Assembly (NCBI RefSeq): GCF_003672135.1
Contig: NC_039517.1
Coordinates: 13,292,601 to 13,356,600, forward strand
DNA length: 64,000 nucleotides
Source: Ooceraea biroi
Taxonomy: Eukaryota > Arthropoda > Insecta > Hymenoptera > Formicidae
Direction of reading: 5' to 3'
The notes under the pieces were generated by a model, which was not told the DNA's origin, ran no database searches, and saw only the letters and a program-made list of their open reading frames with translations. The first letter of the stretch is position 1, and every line of letters begins with the position of its first letter. Both the position numbers and the translations under genes were made by a program. This document shows positions 52,896-63,830 of this stretch, piece after piece.

Positions 52896-53960
52896 GATGT
52901 ATGAAAATTGTCTTCGCTTTTATATCTCTATTTCCATACCTACGTAACAAGTAACGTCTCCTTGTGTAATTTCAAACTTTGAATTCAATACTGTCAATAC
53001 TCTATCAAGCGCTTGGTTCGATGTTGCCATCATTAAACCGTCATCCACATAAATAATTAAATACACTATATCTAATTCAAATTTACCTTTATATACGCAC
53101 GGATCCGCTTTACTCGCTGTAAAATTGAAACGCTTTAAAAATGAATTGAATTCGCTATTCTACTCACGCGATGCTTGTTTCAGTCCATAAAGTGTCTTTT
53201 GCAATCTACACACTGTGCCGTCAACTGGTGGTTTCACTCCTTGTGGTATTTCCATGTAGATTTCTTCAGATAAAGTCTCATAGAGGAACGCTGTCTTGAT
53301 ATCAAACTGCACGCTTTCCAGGTTTTCCTTTGCTGCAAGGGCCAACATCACGCGTATCGAGTCGTATCTGGCTACCGGCGAAAAGATTTCATTGTAGTCA
53401 ACTCCTGGTTTTTGTGTGAATCCCTTCGCACAAAGTCGAGCCTTCTACCGATGAATTTCTCCAGATGTGGTGTATTTTATTTTGAACACCCATTTCGACG
53501 CTATCGGCTTCTTGTCTTTTGGCAGATGTTGATATGTCCGCGTATTATTAGCTGCATGTGACTTGAGCTCTTCATTAATTGCATCCTTCCAATGCTCAGC
53601 ATCCTCTCCAGATATTGCTTCTTCGTATGACATAGGTTCATCGATCTCTGCTAAGTTTGCTTCGTAACGTCTTGGTGGTTTCAATGTAGTTCTGTCTCGA
53701 AGTGTTCGACTTCTATCACCTTGAGGGCTGATTTCCTTGTCTACTTGATTTTTGCAATTCTCAGCCTCGTCTGCTTCATCTTCTTCACTTGTAATGACCT
53801 CCTCTTGAGTTGATGAGCTTGTGATGAATGGAACTCCTATTTCATCATCCGTTTCTTTTAACGGGTCGTCTGTCTCGTGGATTATGACATCCCTTGATAC
53901 TGTGATTCGCTTCGTCTGTGGGTTGAACACTATAATTGCAGGAGTCACTTTGATAACCAA
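52896..53960 (-). pseudogene. Copia reverse transcriptase (right of BEL1)
   Basis: The - strand encodes ..EDAEHWKDAINEELKSH, SKWVFKIKYTTSGEIHR, then ..VQFDIKTAFLYETLSEEIYMEIPQG (first Asp) and YGLKQASRE, then YVDDGLMMA (about 53040) up to the BEL1 junction. A stop near 53445 and one at 53158 interrupt it. Confidence 0.85.
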
Positions 53961-54304
53961 CCAATATCAATTTTTGCGATTTCTTGTCCCACTTCTTTCT
54001 TAGTTGCTTGGGAATAGGGACATAAGCCTCCGAACCAAAAACTCTAATGTGATTCAAGCGTGGCTTCTTACGGTCCATACTTCATACGGAGTTTTGCCTT
54101 GATTGCAAGAAGTTGGTGTATGATTTAATATATAACAAACTGTGTTTACAGCTTCCGCCCACAGATAAAACGGGCATATCCTTTGCATGTAGCATGGCTT
54201 TTAACGAAGTACCTATTGTCCCGCTTCGCTCGTCCATTTTGCTCTGGAGTAAAGGGGGCGGTGGTTTCCAGGTTGATACCCTTCATGCTCAGGTATTTTG
54301 ACAT
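53961..54304 (-). pseudogene. Copia integrase, C-terminal part
   Basis: Frames with RLNHIRVFGSEAYVPIPKQLRKKWD.., the conserved region after the Copia integrase core. Shifts at about 54080 and 54300. Confidence 0.7.
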
Positions 54305-54850
54305 TCATTCGTTGCAGTATTCCCTGCCGTTATCTACACGTAGTGTCTTGACACGTCTCTGGAACTTATTTTCAACTAAGTCGACGAATTCCTTCAATTT
54401 ATCCGTAACATCAGACTTGTGTCTTATAAAATATTTAGAATAGGATACTGCACGGTATGCTGAGCAGTCACCTTTAAAACTTACGAAGAATCTGGAACCT
54501 CCTATTGAGTCTTGAGACATCGGGCCACATACGTCACTGTGTATGAATTCTCCTGGCATAGGTTTTCTTTTAACAGCATTACCGAACGATAAACGGTGTT
54601 GTTTTCCATATTGGCATGCTTCGCAAAAAGTGTCTTTGCTAGCATCGTTGTCCTTTATCGAGCCGTCGATTAGACCCTCCTTCCACAATTGGTGGATGTT
54701 TTTATAATTGGTGTGACCTAAACGTTCGTGCCATCGCTTCAAATTTGAGACTGTTGCTAAATTCGCATCATCATTGTGGTGTATCTTAATGAGCATGCGA
54801 AACAAATTATTATTTTGTCTCATACTACGAGCTTTTAACTCGTCATCCAT
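54305..54850 (-). pseudogene. Copia integrase zinc finger and core
   Basis: RWHERLGHTNYKNI..CEACQYGKQHR is the HHCC zinc region; HSDVCGPM and TLRVDNGREYCNE carry catalytic Asp positions. In frame with gag-protease upstream. Confidence 0.85.
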
Positions 54851-54919
54851 AAAAAATTCAACTTACTCTTTTTTGAAAATTACTCTATAATTCTTGTTTA
54901 TACAAGCACAGACAAAAAA

Positions 54920-56017
54920 TTAATTTTTGCTCAATTCCGGTACATAAAAAACATTGTCAAGCTTACCATTGAGCCATTCTCCGTCGATAAGTCTCTTTAG
55001 ATATATTGTACCGTAGCCCATGACCTTGCATGTGGTTCCATCGCCAAGGGAAACGTACTCACCCTCACACGGCTGCAATTCTGTGAACCAATCATGGCGA
55101 AACGTCATGTGCTTTGACGCGCCACTGTCGAGAAGCCATACATCCTTCGCTTCAGAGTTCATGATCTCTTCAGCCTGAGCTTCAACAAGAAAAGCACTTA
55201 AATCGGATGTGTTGTCTCTTCTTTTCTTCTGTTCTGAATTATCTTGACTGCTGATATCCTTTTTCTTCTTGCGGCACTCTTTTGCAATATGACCGCGCTT
55301 CTGACAATAGAAGCACATTACTTCCTTTTTCGGTCATTCGGTCTTCTTCTCTGACGTCTTTCGTGTCTCTTGATTGCGTTTTATAGTCATGGCGGTGAGT
55401 GCGCTACTAGCTTCGTCCACCGCGTTCATTCTTCCCTCCTCCTTAATTAGACGCTGCGTTAAATTTTCGAGGGTTTGACTACGTGTATCCACGCTGTCTC
55501 ACGCTGTGACAAATGCACTGAATTTCGCGGGTAAACTGCCTAAAATCTTGGCCATTATTGTGATGTCTGAGATAGTCTCGCCGACGTCTTTCAACTGTCG
55601 TGCCATGTTCTCTACTTTCGCAATGTATTGCGCTATGCCGTCGTTCAATGCCATTTTATAGTCATGAAATTTCGTCATTAAGAGCAATTTATTTGACTCA
55701 CTCTTTTGTTCGTGTAGTGTACAAAGCCTTTTCCACATCGTGGCTGCCGTCTCGCAAGTGAGCAAATATTCCAACTGCGAGGATTCGACTGTCGAGGAAA
55801 TGATGACCATTGCTTTCGCGTTACTCTTGTCCCATTCACTCGTGTTACGATCCAGTCGTTCTCTTGTACCGTTAACGATATCTGTTAATCCGTTTGAAAT
55901 AAATACGGCCTTCAACTGGAATTTCCAGGCTTGGAAATTAGATCCGTCGAACTTCGTTATGCTTCTCAAGTCGATTGAGTCTGTCATCTTATGTGCGCTG
56001 TGTTCTGCACCATACAA
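54920..56017 (-). pseudogene. Copia Gag and protease
   Basis: A single frame with stops at 55499-55501, near 55334 and at 54920. Gag has the FDGSNFQAWKFQL start; CFYCQKRGHIAKEC is one CCHC knuckle; WLLDSGASKHMT is the protease active site. Copia makes one Gag-Pol polyprotein; the stops prevent this here. Confidence 0.88.
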
Positions 56018-56111
56018 GGTTCACTAAGTCTTTTTCTTGAAGAGTCCGATTCGAAAAGTCCAACGTGATTGTGCACTTCACAGGGCGTCGACTGGGCTTC
56101 ACAGGACGTCG

Positions 56112-56128
56112 CCTGGGCCCATAATCTC
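56112..56128 (-). promoter_or_regulatory. Copia primer-binding site, initiator tRNA-Met type
   Basis: On the - strand, directly inside the LTR, ATTATGGGCCCAGGCG matches the TTATGGGCCCAG core of the Drosophila copia primer-binding site, complementary to the internal part of initiator tRNA-Met. Confidence 0.8.
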
Positions 56129-56129
56129 T

Positions 56130-56471
56130 TGAGAAAACGTGCAATTACATACACGTAGTGTTCTGGGTGCACACTTTAACCGGTCTTTATTCAACGAAAC
56201 AAAAGAAATAATACACAACACGTTTGACTGTTCTAAACAACTAAATATGATAATAATCACGACAATAGCGAGCACGTGGTACATGCGTGCGACCACGATA
56301 GCGAACGAACGACTTCTGCCGCGAACAAAGAAAACGAAAAAGGGGTGATGCGACGACGTCGCCTCGCGCGCAAAACCAAAACGACTTGTATCATTACGCG
56401 CAATGCCGTAGGGTCCGATTAGGTGACACTTTCTTACAAACTAAAAGCTCGAAAAACCATAATCATTAACA
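56130..56471 (-). repeat. Copia 5' LTR
   Basis: 342 bp, on the + strand tgagaaaacg to cattaaca. Differs from the left LTR at perhaps fifteen positions. Confidence 0.88.
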
Positions 56472-56877
56472 AATAATATAATATTGTATACACATATAAC
56501 ATTTTTAATATTGCTTATTTCGTTTTTAATGATTAGAAAATTATATAAGTCGGAAAAAGTTTGTCGTATTTTCGCTCTGTTGGAATAGATTTAGCTATGT
56601 TAGGAAAAATCGGTCTCTGTCTGAGGGTTGGTCAGGCAAATCGATATCTATGGTTGTATTGGGTGAAACGATGTCGGTATTTATACCGGGCAAGAACATG
56701 CACTTTCCTACCTTACCGAGTTTTGTATCGGGTTGCATGTGTCACCGGTGATGGCGCAACAAAATAGAACACGGTAAATTCTACATAGCAGGGTTGTAGA
56801 TTTGAAAATTACGTCTACATGGATTATTTACGTTTAATTTTCTAGATACTAATAGAATCAAGAGAACGAACATGATA
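56472..56877. other. Region between Copia and Tc1-type element
   Basis: AT-rich. Probably once the sequence downstream of the FBXO21-like gene. I see no gene, polyadenylation signal or repeat that I can support. Confidence 0.5.
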
Positions 56878-57830
56878 CACTACTCACAAAAATTAGAGGA
56901 ACACCAAACTTTTCTTAAAAAATAGGCAAACTTCAAGCAGCTGTAACTTTGTTAAAAATGAACGAAATTTAAATTAAAAAAAGGATTTTAAAGCTTGAAA
57001 CTTCTACTTTCGAACGGTTGCCATGAGTTTAAATTTCTGTGACGTTTGGTAATTTTTACAAACAAAAAACTGCGAACTGGACAAAATAAGAAATTTTCTT
57101 TTCATTTTGAAGGTCTGTCACGTATCAAAAACAATTCTGCGAAAATTCTCGACTTTTTATTGTAAAAGATTGAAGTTTTCCCTACAAAACGCTTTTTCTT
57201 AATTTTTCTACGAGTTTTTGTTACTGAGTTATCGCCGATTAAATAACAATTGGCATTGTTTACTTTGATTGCTCATAACTCCAGTAAAAATCATCGCACA
57301 GCAATTTAAAAAACGGATTCTTAAAGCTGAAACTTTGCTCTATTGAACGGCATACTTGCCCAAATGTTTTCAAAAACATGTAACCATGCTGAAAATGGAT
57401 GAATATAACGTAAAAATCAATGATTTTTCACTTTGTCATTTTGACCTTAAAAACAATCGTACAGAATGACCAAAAAATTTGTTCTTCACATTTTTTTATA
57501 CTTTTCAATACCATGAATTTGACAAAAATTTGCCGAATAGCTATAAGATTTGTTTCATGGTGGCCACTGTGGTTTTATGGGACAAAACTAAAAAATTGCT
57601 AAATTTCAGTAAGATAAAATGGAAAATAATGTTAATTAATGTTAAAAAATTGATTTCTAGCGCAACTATATTAATCTTTATTAAGTCAGCAATAACAAAG
57701 TACACACTTTTCTACCAAAAGTTGAAAAAATTTGTGAACCGCCGGCGTTAGTTTTATCCAAAGCGTACCACGCGGAGGTCGCACGGTCGGATTTACGCTT
57801 CGTTTTGTGTGTGTGTGTGCGTATGTGTGC
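56878..57830. repeat. Tc1-type element, left inverted repeat
   Basis: Inverse of 59248-60200. Ends on the inside in cttcgttttgtgtgtgtg. It contains T-rich sequence without a credible gene; ORFs at 57420 and 57479 are mirrored at 59327 and 59476. Confidence 0.92.
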
Positions 57831-58155
57831 ACGCGTGTATGTGAGCGCTCACGGATTGCACGCAACTAGTGGAACGTCTTGCCGCTAGGCGGCGACAAGA
57901 CGTAAGACATTTCTCGTAAGTGAGAGTTCAGTTACATTACTTAAGATCGCGCATTCGTACTCACATGTGCTTATGCTTACATACGTATACGTATACTGAG
58001 CTGTTCGGAGTTATTCTATTGACGATTTTTAATACTGTCTGATATATCACTAGTTAAGGTTTTTACTTATTCCTTTACTTATTTTTACATTTCTTCTTTT
58101 CTTTTATCTATTCTGTTTTCTCCTACTTCCGTTTTCTGCTCGTTGTTCTTTTACG
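57831..58155 (+). other. Transposase 5' region
   Basis: T-rich and pyrimidine-rich leader, presumably promoter and 5' UTR of the transposase. No clear TATA box. Confidence 0.4.
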
Positions 58156-59159
58156 ATGCCTATGCGTCATTTATCTGAGACAGATTGTTCTCGTATTGTG
58201 ACTCTCCTACAGGAGAATCACAGTCAACGGTACGTTGCCAACCAGTTTGGAGTAAGTCCGTCCGTCATTAATCGGATTTATTCCCGGTTTCGAGAGACTG
58301 GCTCATACCACAGACGGCCGGGTCAGGGCCGTTCTCGTGAAACAAGCGCTCGGGAAGATCGAATGATCGTCCGGCAAGTTACACAGAATCGCTTTGTATG
58401 CGCACGTAGAATTGCCGGCGATATTAATTATGGTCGACAGCATCCGATCTCGGCTTCAACGATAAGAAATCATTTGAGAGAAGCGGGATTGTACGCTCGT
58501 CGACCAGTTCAAGTTCCATACCTTATCCATCGTCATCGTCGCCTACGATTACATTATGCTCATTCTTTGTCAGTAGGCGACCTAGGCAATGGAATTCTGT
58601 ACTGTTTACGGATGAGTCTAGATTTTGCCTTTTTGACAATGACAGACGAGCCCGAGTTTGGCGACGTCAAGGAGAACGCTATTCCGAAAACTGCAACAGA
58701 CAGGTTCGAGCTTTTCATGATGGTTCTGCAATGGTATGGGCAGGAATATCTCGATTTTCACGAACACCTCTTGTAATTATCCCTCCACCAAGATTAACTT
58801 CTAGACGATATGTTCATGAAATACTAGAGCCATATGTTCTACCAATTAGAAATCAAATTGGTCAACAGTTTCGCCTAGTGCATGACAACGCACGACCGCA
58901 CACTGCTCGTTACACCCAACAGTTTCTGAGAAACCATTAAATCGATACATTATTGCATCCGCCAATGAGTCCCGATTTGAATCCAATCGAGCATGTTTGG
59001 GATATGTTAGAGCGCCAAGTACGCGAAAACTATCCCAACCTAACATCGTCGATTGGGCTTCGCTTTTCACAGTTCTTTGCCGAACTTGGCAGCGAATCTC
59101 TCAAAGAGCAATACGTCGTTGCATCAATATGCGAAATCGATTGCGAGCAGTCATTTTGA
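58156..59159 (+). pseudogene. Tc1/IS630-type transposase (DD34E)
   Basis: ATG 58156. N-terminal paired-type helix-turn-helix: HSQRYVANQFGVSPSVINRI and GRSRETSAREDR. A frameshift near 58580 precedes the first catalytic motif LFTDESRF. The second Asp is in LVHDNARPHTA (about 58880); 34 residues later, after a TAA at 58938-58940, comes DLNPIEHVWD with the Glu. This DD34E spacing is that of Tc1. The stop and shifts inactivate it, although the arms are nearly identical, so decay of the gene and preservation of the arms do not match. Confidence 0.88.
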
Positions 59160-59247
59160 ATAGAGGCGGAAATACACGTTATTAAATTCTTTTTAGCGTT
59201 AATCACTCCATCTTGCATTAATCACTGATACACTCCACATAATACAT

Positions 59248-60200
59248 ACGCACACACACGCACGCACACACAAAACGAAGCGTAAATCCGACCGTGCGAC
59301 CTCCGCGTGGTACGCTTTGGATAAAACTAACGCCGGCGGTTCACAAATTTTTTCAACTTTTGGTAGAAAAGTGTGTACTTTGTTATTGCTGACTTAATAA
59401 AGATTAATATAGTTGCGCTAGAAATCAATTTTTTAACATTAATTAACATTATTTTCCATTTTATCTTACTGAAATTTAGCAATTTTTTAGTTTTGTCCCA
59501 TAAAACCACAGTGGCCACCATGAAACAAATCTTATAGCTATTCGGCAAATTTTTGTCAAATTCATGGTATTGAAAAGTATAAAAAAATGTGAAGAACAAA
59601 TTTTTTGGTCATTCTGTACGATTGTTTTTAAGGTCAAAATGACAAAGTGAAAAATCATTGATTTTTACGTTATATTCATCCATTTTCAGCATGGTTACAT
59701 GTTTTTGAAAACATTTGGGCAAGTATGCCGTTCAATAGAGCAAAGTTTCAGCTTTAAGAATCCGTTTTTTAAATTGCTGTGCGATGATTTTTACCGGAGT
59801 TATGAGCAATCAAAGTAAACAATGCCAATTGTTATTTAATCGGCGATAACTCAGTAACAAAAACTCGTAGAAAAATTAAGAAAAAGCGTTTTGTAGGGAA
59901 AACTTCAATCTTTTACAATAAAAAGTCGAGAATTTTCGCAGAATTGTTTTTGATACGTGACAGACCTTCAAAATGAAAAGAAAATTTCTTATTTTGTCCA
60001 GTTCGCAGTTTTTTGTTTGTAAAAATTACCAAACGTCACAGAAATTTAAACTCATGGCAACCGTTCGAAAGTAGAAGTTTCAAGCTTTAAAATCCTTTTT
60101 TTAATTTAAATTTCGTTCATTTTTAACAAAGTTACAGCTGCTTGAAGTTTGCCTATTTTTTAAGAAAAGTTTGGTGTTCCTCTAATTTTTGTGAGTAGTG
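59248..60200. repeat. Tc1-type element, right inverted repeat
   Basis: Inverse of 56878-57830. Confidence 0.92.
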
Positions 60201-60545
60201 TATAACAAAATTGATAAAATAAATATTCTTTATCGAAATCGGGAATTAAAAGTAATGTACGTATGACGTTCAGAAACTCTTTGCTCCTTGATATCAATTC
60301 GAATTTTTCATTTAATCTGCAATAATCCATAGAAATTGAATAATTTACAAAGAACCCTTGAATAAGAACAATACTTGCTAAGAATAAGACTTTTTTCTCA
60401 TCAGAATCGCGATTTATTCTCGAAATTTTCAAAGCATCTGTTCGGATTCGAATCATACAGACGCAAGCGTAACCATTAGTCGCATTATGATTCGTGCATT
60501 TTTTTATCGTTATCGTTTATCGAGCAGGCGATAACGACGTTCATC
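60201..60545. other. Region between Tc1-type element and capsid-like gene
   Basis: A - strand ORF with an ATG at 60456 runs about 85 codons before it enters the Tc1 arm (..FFVNYSISMDYCRLNEKFELI..). It looks more protein-like than random, but I do not recognise it; it could be an exon of a host gene cut by the transposon. Confidence 0.35.
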
Positions 60546-61181
60546 TTGACGACGCAACGTAAACGACAGGTTCCTCGTCGAGGAGGCTTAGCTCGCCGCA
60601 GATGTAATCGACGGAGAAGAAGGAAGTCCCAGCGTAGGTGGTGGTTCGATTTTGTTGAGGAGGTGGGATGGGGGGGAGGGGGACAGAGATCTCAGCTGGA
60701 GAAACCGCGATACGTGATCTTTGCATTGCAGACTGGGCGAAAAAATGTAATGTCCCAAGACGTTACTATATTCGACGACTGCAAATTAACCAACGTGAAA
60801 CTGTATCTAAACTCGGAATGTTATCCATATGACGACCTGAATTTGGATTTTGAGAGGAACAAATACGCCATCCTGTACGACATGTATTCACGTTTTCGTA
60901 GAGCGTATTATGGATGCGACTGCGCCGAGGCATATTTGACCACTACCAACTTTCTTCTTCGCGGTCCTTTCGTGGTTATCGATTGTTCGCGACAGAACGA
61001 GTCTATCAAGAATGCTACCGTAGATGTACGATTAGGGTTTGATTGCCAAAGAGAATATACCTGCGAATACTACCGCCTACTGCCTCATAATGCACGATCG
61101 CGTGGTCGAATACAGTCCATTGACCAACATTGTGTGCAGAATTGTATAAAGTGCATCGTCAGCAGATATCTCTCTTTATAA
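60546..61181 (+). pseudogene. Polinton/adintovirus-type major capsid protein, C-terminal remnant
   Basis: From about 60690 the translation has EKPRYVIFALQTGRKN, CKLTNVKLYLNSECYPYDDLN, ILYDMYSRF and VVIDCSRQNES, typical of the double-jelly-roll capsid proteins annotated in invertebrates as 'F54H12.2-like', which belong to Polinton/Maverick elements. Only the C-terminal third is present; the first 45 codons are Arg/Gly-rich and unrelated. A frameshift at about 61058-61062 moves the last conserved segment into another frame up to about 61140. No ATG opens the conserved part. An endogenised, decayed virus-like gene. Confidence 0.65.
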
Positions 61182-61227
61182 CTACGGACCGTTGCGAGTG
61201 TGAGTAATTAGTCTAGGGAAACTCGTC

Positions 61228-61746
61228 ATGTCCGTACCGACGTTCGTGGACCTGCAGGGCTTCATCGTCGGCAGACACTTCGTCGTAAAGGAGTTTGCAG
61301 CTCTCAGAGAGGGATGTGTTCTCTCGCACTATATCTTTGGACCCTACGAATCGTGGTACGATCTCTTAAAATCTGAGAGATCGCAAGTTTCCTGGTTAAC
61401 GGCGAACCATCACGGACTATTATGGGACGTTGGAACGATTCCGTACCGATGGGCTAGGCGTCTGATCACGAAAGCGGTGGTGGGCACGATGGACAAAGAG
61501 GATGATGAAACAGTACCCCTCGTGTACATCAAAGGACACGAGAAACGCGAATGGCTGCACGATTTGCTTCAAGACGATGCGAGAAATGACGTATTCATCG
61601 AGACTGTGGATGTGGATTACGAAGATATCGCTCCTTTACATAAATTAGATATAGTAAATACATTTCGATGTGGATACCATGTGAAACATTGCGCCTTACA
61701 AAATGTATTCAAACTCTACAATTGGTGGTCGAACCACCTGAAATAA
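61228..61746 (+). CDS. Intact 172-codon ORF, insect 'VDLQGF' family, function unknown
   Basis: ATG 61228 to TAA 61744-61746. Starts MSVPTFVDLQGFIVG..FVVKE, continues ..VSWLTANHHGLLWDVG..PYRWARRLI and VYIKGHEKREWL. From memory, proteins with this FVDLQGF...KE opening occur in many copies in insect genomes without assigned function; the acidic residue in the first beta strand recalls RNase H-like exonucleases, but this is only an impression. It follows the capsid-like remnant by 46 bp on the same strand, so it may be part of the same integrated virus-like unit. The open frame contrasts with the decay of its neighbour. An aataaa overlaps the stop codon. Confidence 0.6.
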   Translation: MSVPTFVDLQGFIVGRHFVVKEFAALREGCVLSHYIFGPYESWYDLLKSERSQVSWLTANHHGLLWDVGTIPYRWARRLITKAVVGTMDKEDDETVPLVYIKGHEKREWLHDLLQDDARNDVFIETVDVDYEDIAPLHKLDIVNTFRCGYHVKHCALQNVFKLYNWWSNHLK

Positions 61747-62047
61747 ACTGCATTCATTATTACAACTTGTGTCTGCGTTTTTATTCTATTCTATTCTCAC
61801 CTTCTTACGGAACTCTCCATGACATCATCGCACACGTCACGGTTTTCGTTGCGGATATTGATATATGAGAATATCAATTTAATCGCGGGGAACGTGCTTT
61901 ATCTTTACTGACTATGTTTTCATCATGCTGATAACTCTATCCAAGTCCCTTTATGGGCCTCCATCGCGTCCACTTAATGTTAGTTTCATTCAGTACAGTT
62001 TGAATTCGTCGAGGTTCTGGTGTAGTCCGTGCAGTTCTTGTATAACT
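61747..62047. other. Spacer
   Basis: No gene recognised. The frame of the next gene is open here from 61925, but the ATG at 62048 starts a more protein-like sequence. Confidence 0.5.
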
Positions 62048-62557
62048 ATGCCTCACGACCAGCGGCCTAGGACGTGGAGGCACTACTCGAATTGTTTTGC
62101 CACTGGCGTGCGGATAACGTATCCGCAAGAAGCGGTAAGTACCGTATAACATTGACACGAATTCATATTCGTTAACACACACACACAATACTTGACACTC
62201 GCATCTCTGTACTCAACTTTTTATCACACCTTAATTTGTGTTCTGCACTTTTGTTTTAGCTGCGGCTTCTTTTCCCCGAGACAGATTTTTTTTAGCATCG
62301 ATTAATAACATTTCCTGTTAGCATCATATAATGTATTTGTTTATTTCTTTTCAGACCGTCTATAGGCAGGATATAGAGATCGACAGATTTATAAATCGTG
62401 ATAGGCTGAACTTCGTGCGATACTACCGCCACCAGGTGCAGCAGAGTGATCGAGATTACTATGAAGAGAGATGGACAGCTACATGGGGCCAAGATATTTT
62501 TCATCTACGCCGCTTGTTTAATGAGGAGCCATTAGAGGAGGAGGAAATTTGGTAGCA
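62048..62557 (+). CDS. Two-exon small gene of unknown function
   Basis: Exon 1 62048-62134 (MPHDQRPRTWRHYSNC..YPQEA), donor gtaagt; exon 2 62355-62557, acceptor tttcttttcag. The intron (62135-62354) is phase 0 and both exons are open in matching frames. The product has about 95 residues, rich in Arg, Tyr and Asp/Glu, ending EEPLEEEEIW. An aataaa lies at about 62613. No family recognised. A start upstream (61925) is possible. The good donor and acceptor and the frame match support a real gene, possibly linked to the virus-like unit upstream. Confidence 0.5.
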
Positions 62558-62925
62558 ACATGTAGGGTTGCTACAATTTTGTGCGTTACTCATACATATA
62601 ATGTACATTTGAATAAAAAATTTTCTGGAAAGAATGAAGTCGAATAAGAATATGTTCATATTATAATATAAGATACTAGCATCTCCCGTCCCGGCTTCGC
62701 CCGCGATATTTATGTGTAGAATTAATAACACATGTGTAGAAATAATAACACATTTTACACCTTCTCACCCGTTATGGGTGGAATTTCGGAAAACCCTCCC
62801 TTAGTGAGCACCTACGTGATAGTAGGAATATACCCTTAAAATTTCAAGTCGATAGGTGCAGTGATTCGGGCTGCACGTTGATGAGTCAGTGATTGAGTGA
62901 GTGAGTGGTATTTGGCTTATATATA
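62558..62925. repeat. Possible RTE-like LINE or SINE 3' fragment
   Basis: cccggcttcgcccgcg, aaaatttcaagtcgataggtgcagtgattcgggc and a gagtgagtgagtg tail resemble the 3' ends of RTE-type non-LTR elements and their SINEs. No coding part is present. Confidence 0.35.
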
Positions 62926-63830
62926 CAGGGTGTCCCAGAGCAAGTGCGACAGCCGTTAATGAGAGATTCTTGAGAGTATTTGGAGACGAATTTTCTAATA
63001 CTAAAATGTTGAGACTACAATAGTTTTTAAATGAGAAGCGTTTAAAGTTGACTAATCGTATCGTCTAAAATTCGCGCGTTCAGGCACGGTATATTGCACA
63101 GTAGTGACAGGCTCTAAGTGCCCTGGGTCTGGATCATATGCGATATTACAATATCAATTTCTGATACTTCTTTTCATTTATTTATACGCCGATAATAAAT
63201 AATATATTGATAATGTATTGAACATTCTATTCATTCATTCTAACATTCAAACATTTTATAATAAGATCTAAAAAATTTAATCTGTCAGTAAAAAGCAACG
63301 TGCATCGAACTGTCAAAGCTATCACATGAAGCTATCACATGTCAGCCGAGTGACATTGCTTATAGATTACAGATTTCTGTTTCATGCACATCATAAGATA
63401 TTATTTTTGTCTTTTCTAAAATAAATAAGTTGATCTACTAATTGTACAAAATGTAGAAACAGAACTTTTTATTATAAATATACATTTTTAAGATTATTAC
63501 ATGATATGCGTGATACAGAATCTGTAATCTATAAGCAACGTCACTCGGCTGACTTGTGATAGCTTCATGTGATAGCTTTGACAGTTCGATGCACGTTGCT
63601 TTTTACTAACAGATTAAAGTTTTAAGATCTTATTATAAAATGTTGGAATGAATGAATAGAATGTTCAATACATTCATTATCGGCGTATAAATGAATGAAA
63701 AAAAGTATCAAAAATTGATATTGTAATATCGCATATGATTCAAACTCAAGGTACTTAGAGCCTGTCACTACTGTGCAATGTACCGTGCTTGAGCGCGCGA
63801 ATTTTAGACGATACGATTAGTGTTACGTTT
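62926..63830. mobile_element. Palindromic element, right arm cut by an LTR-like sequence
   Basis: Left end CAGGGTGTCCCAGAGCAAG after TATA. From about 63052 to 63830 the sequence is an imperfect palindrome centred near 63441 (ctaatcgtatcgtctaaaa facing ttttagacgatacgattag). The outer 126 bases of the left arm have no partner since 63831 begins unrelated tgttacgtttcgactg. No ORF. Confidence 0.75.

Larger units (their letters stand above)
14004..56471 (-). mobile_element. Copia-type LTR retrotransposon, interrupted by BEL1
   Basis: Two 342-bp LTRs (14004-14471 with a MITE inside, and 56130-56471) bracket, on the - strand, gag, protease, integrase, reverse transcriptase and RNase H in Copia order. 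The pol frame is cut at 15498/52896 by BEL1. Without nested DNA the element is about 5 kb. It lies about 30 bp beyond the FBXO21-like stop codon. The flanking 5-mers (aatct, aataa) do not form a clean target duplication, so an old insertion or rearranged end is possible. Confidence 0.85.
56878..60200 (+). mobile_element. Tc1-type transposon with 950-bp terminal inverted repeats
   Basis: Ends CACTACTCACAAAAATTAG in inverted orientation between TA dinucleotides (56876-56877, 60201-60202). The arms 56878-57830 and 59248-60200 are almost identical; an ORF of 90 codons in each translates the same. The single-copy middle carries the transposase. 3.3 kb. Confidence 0.9.

Noticed and set aside
56561..56767. 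ORF of 68 codons after the Copia LTR
   Set aside because: No recognisable motif, no repeat match and no splice context; probably chance.
57420..57751. ORFs of 60 and 90 codons repeated at 59327-59658
   Set aside because: They are mirror images in the two arms of the Tc1-type element, with AT-rich composition and no protein-like features.
60660..60685. G-quadruplex-like run ggtgggatgggggggaggggg
   Set aside because: Fits the simple pattern, but it is a single G-rich run in decayed coding sequence and nothing suggests a role.
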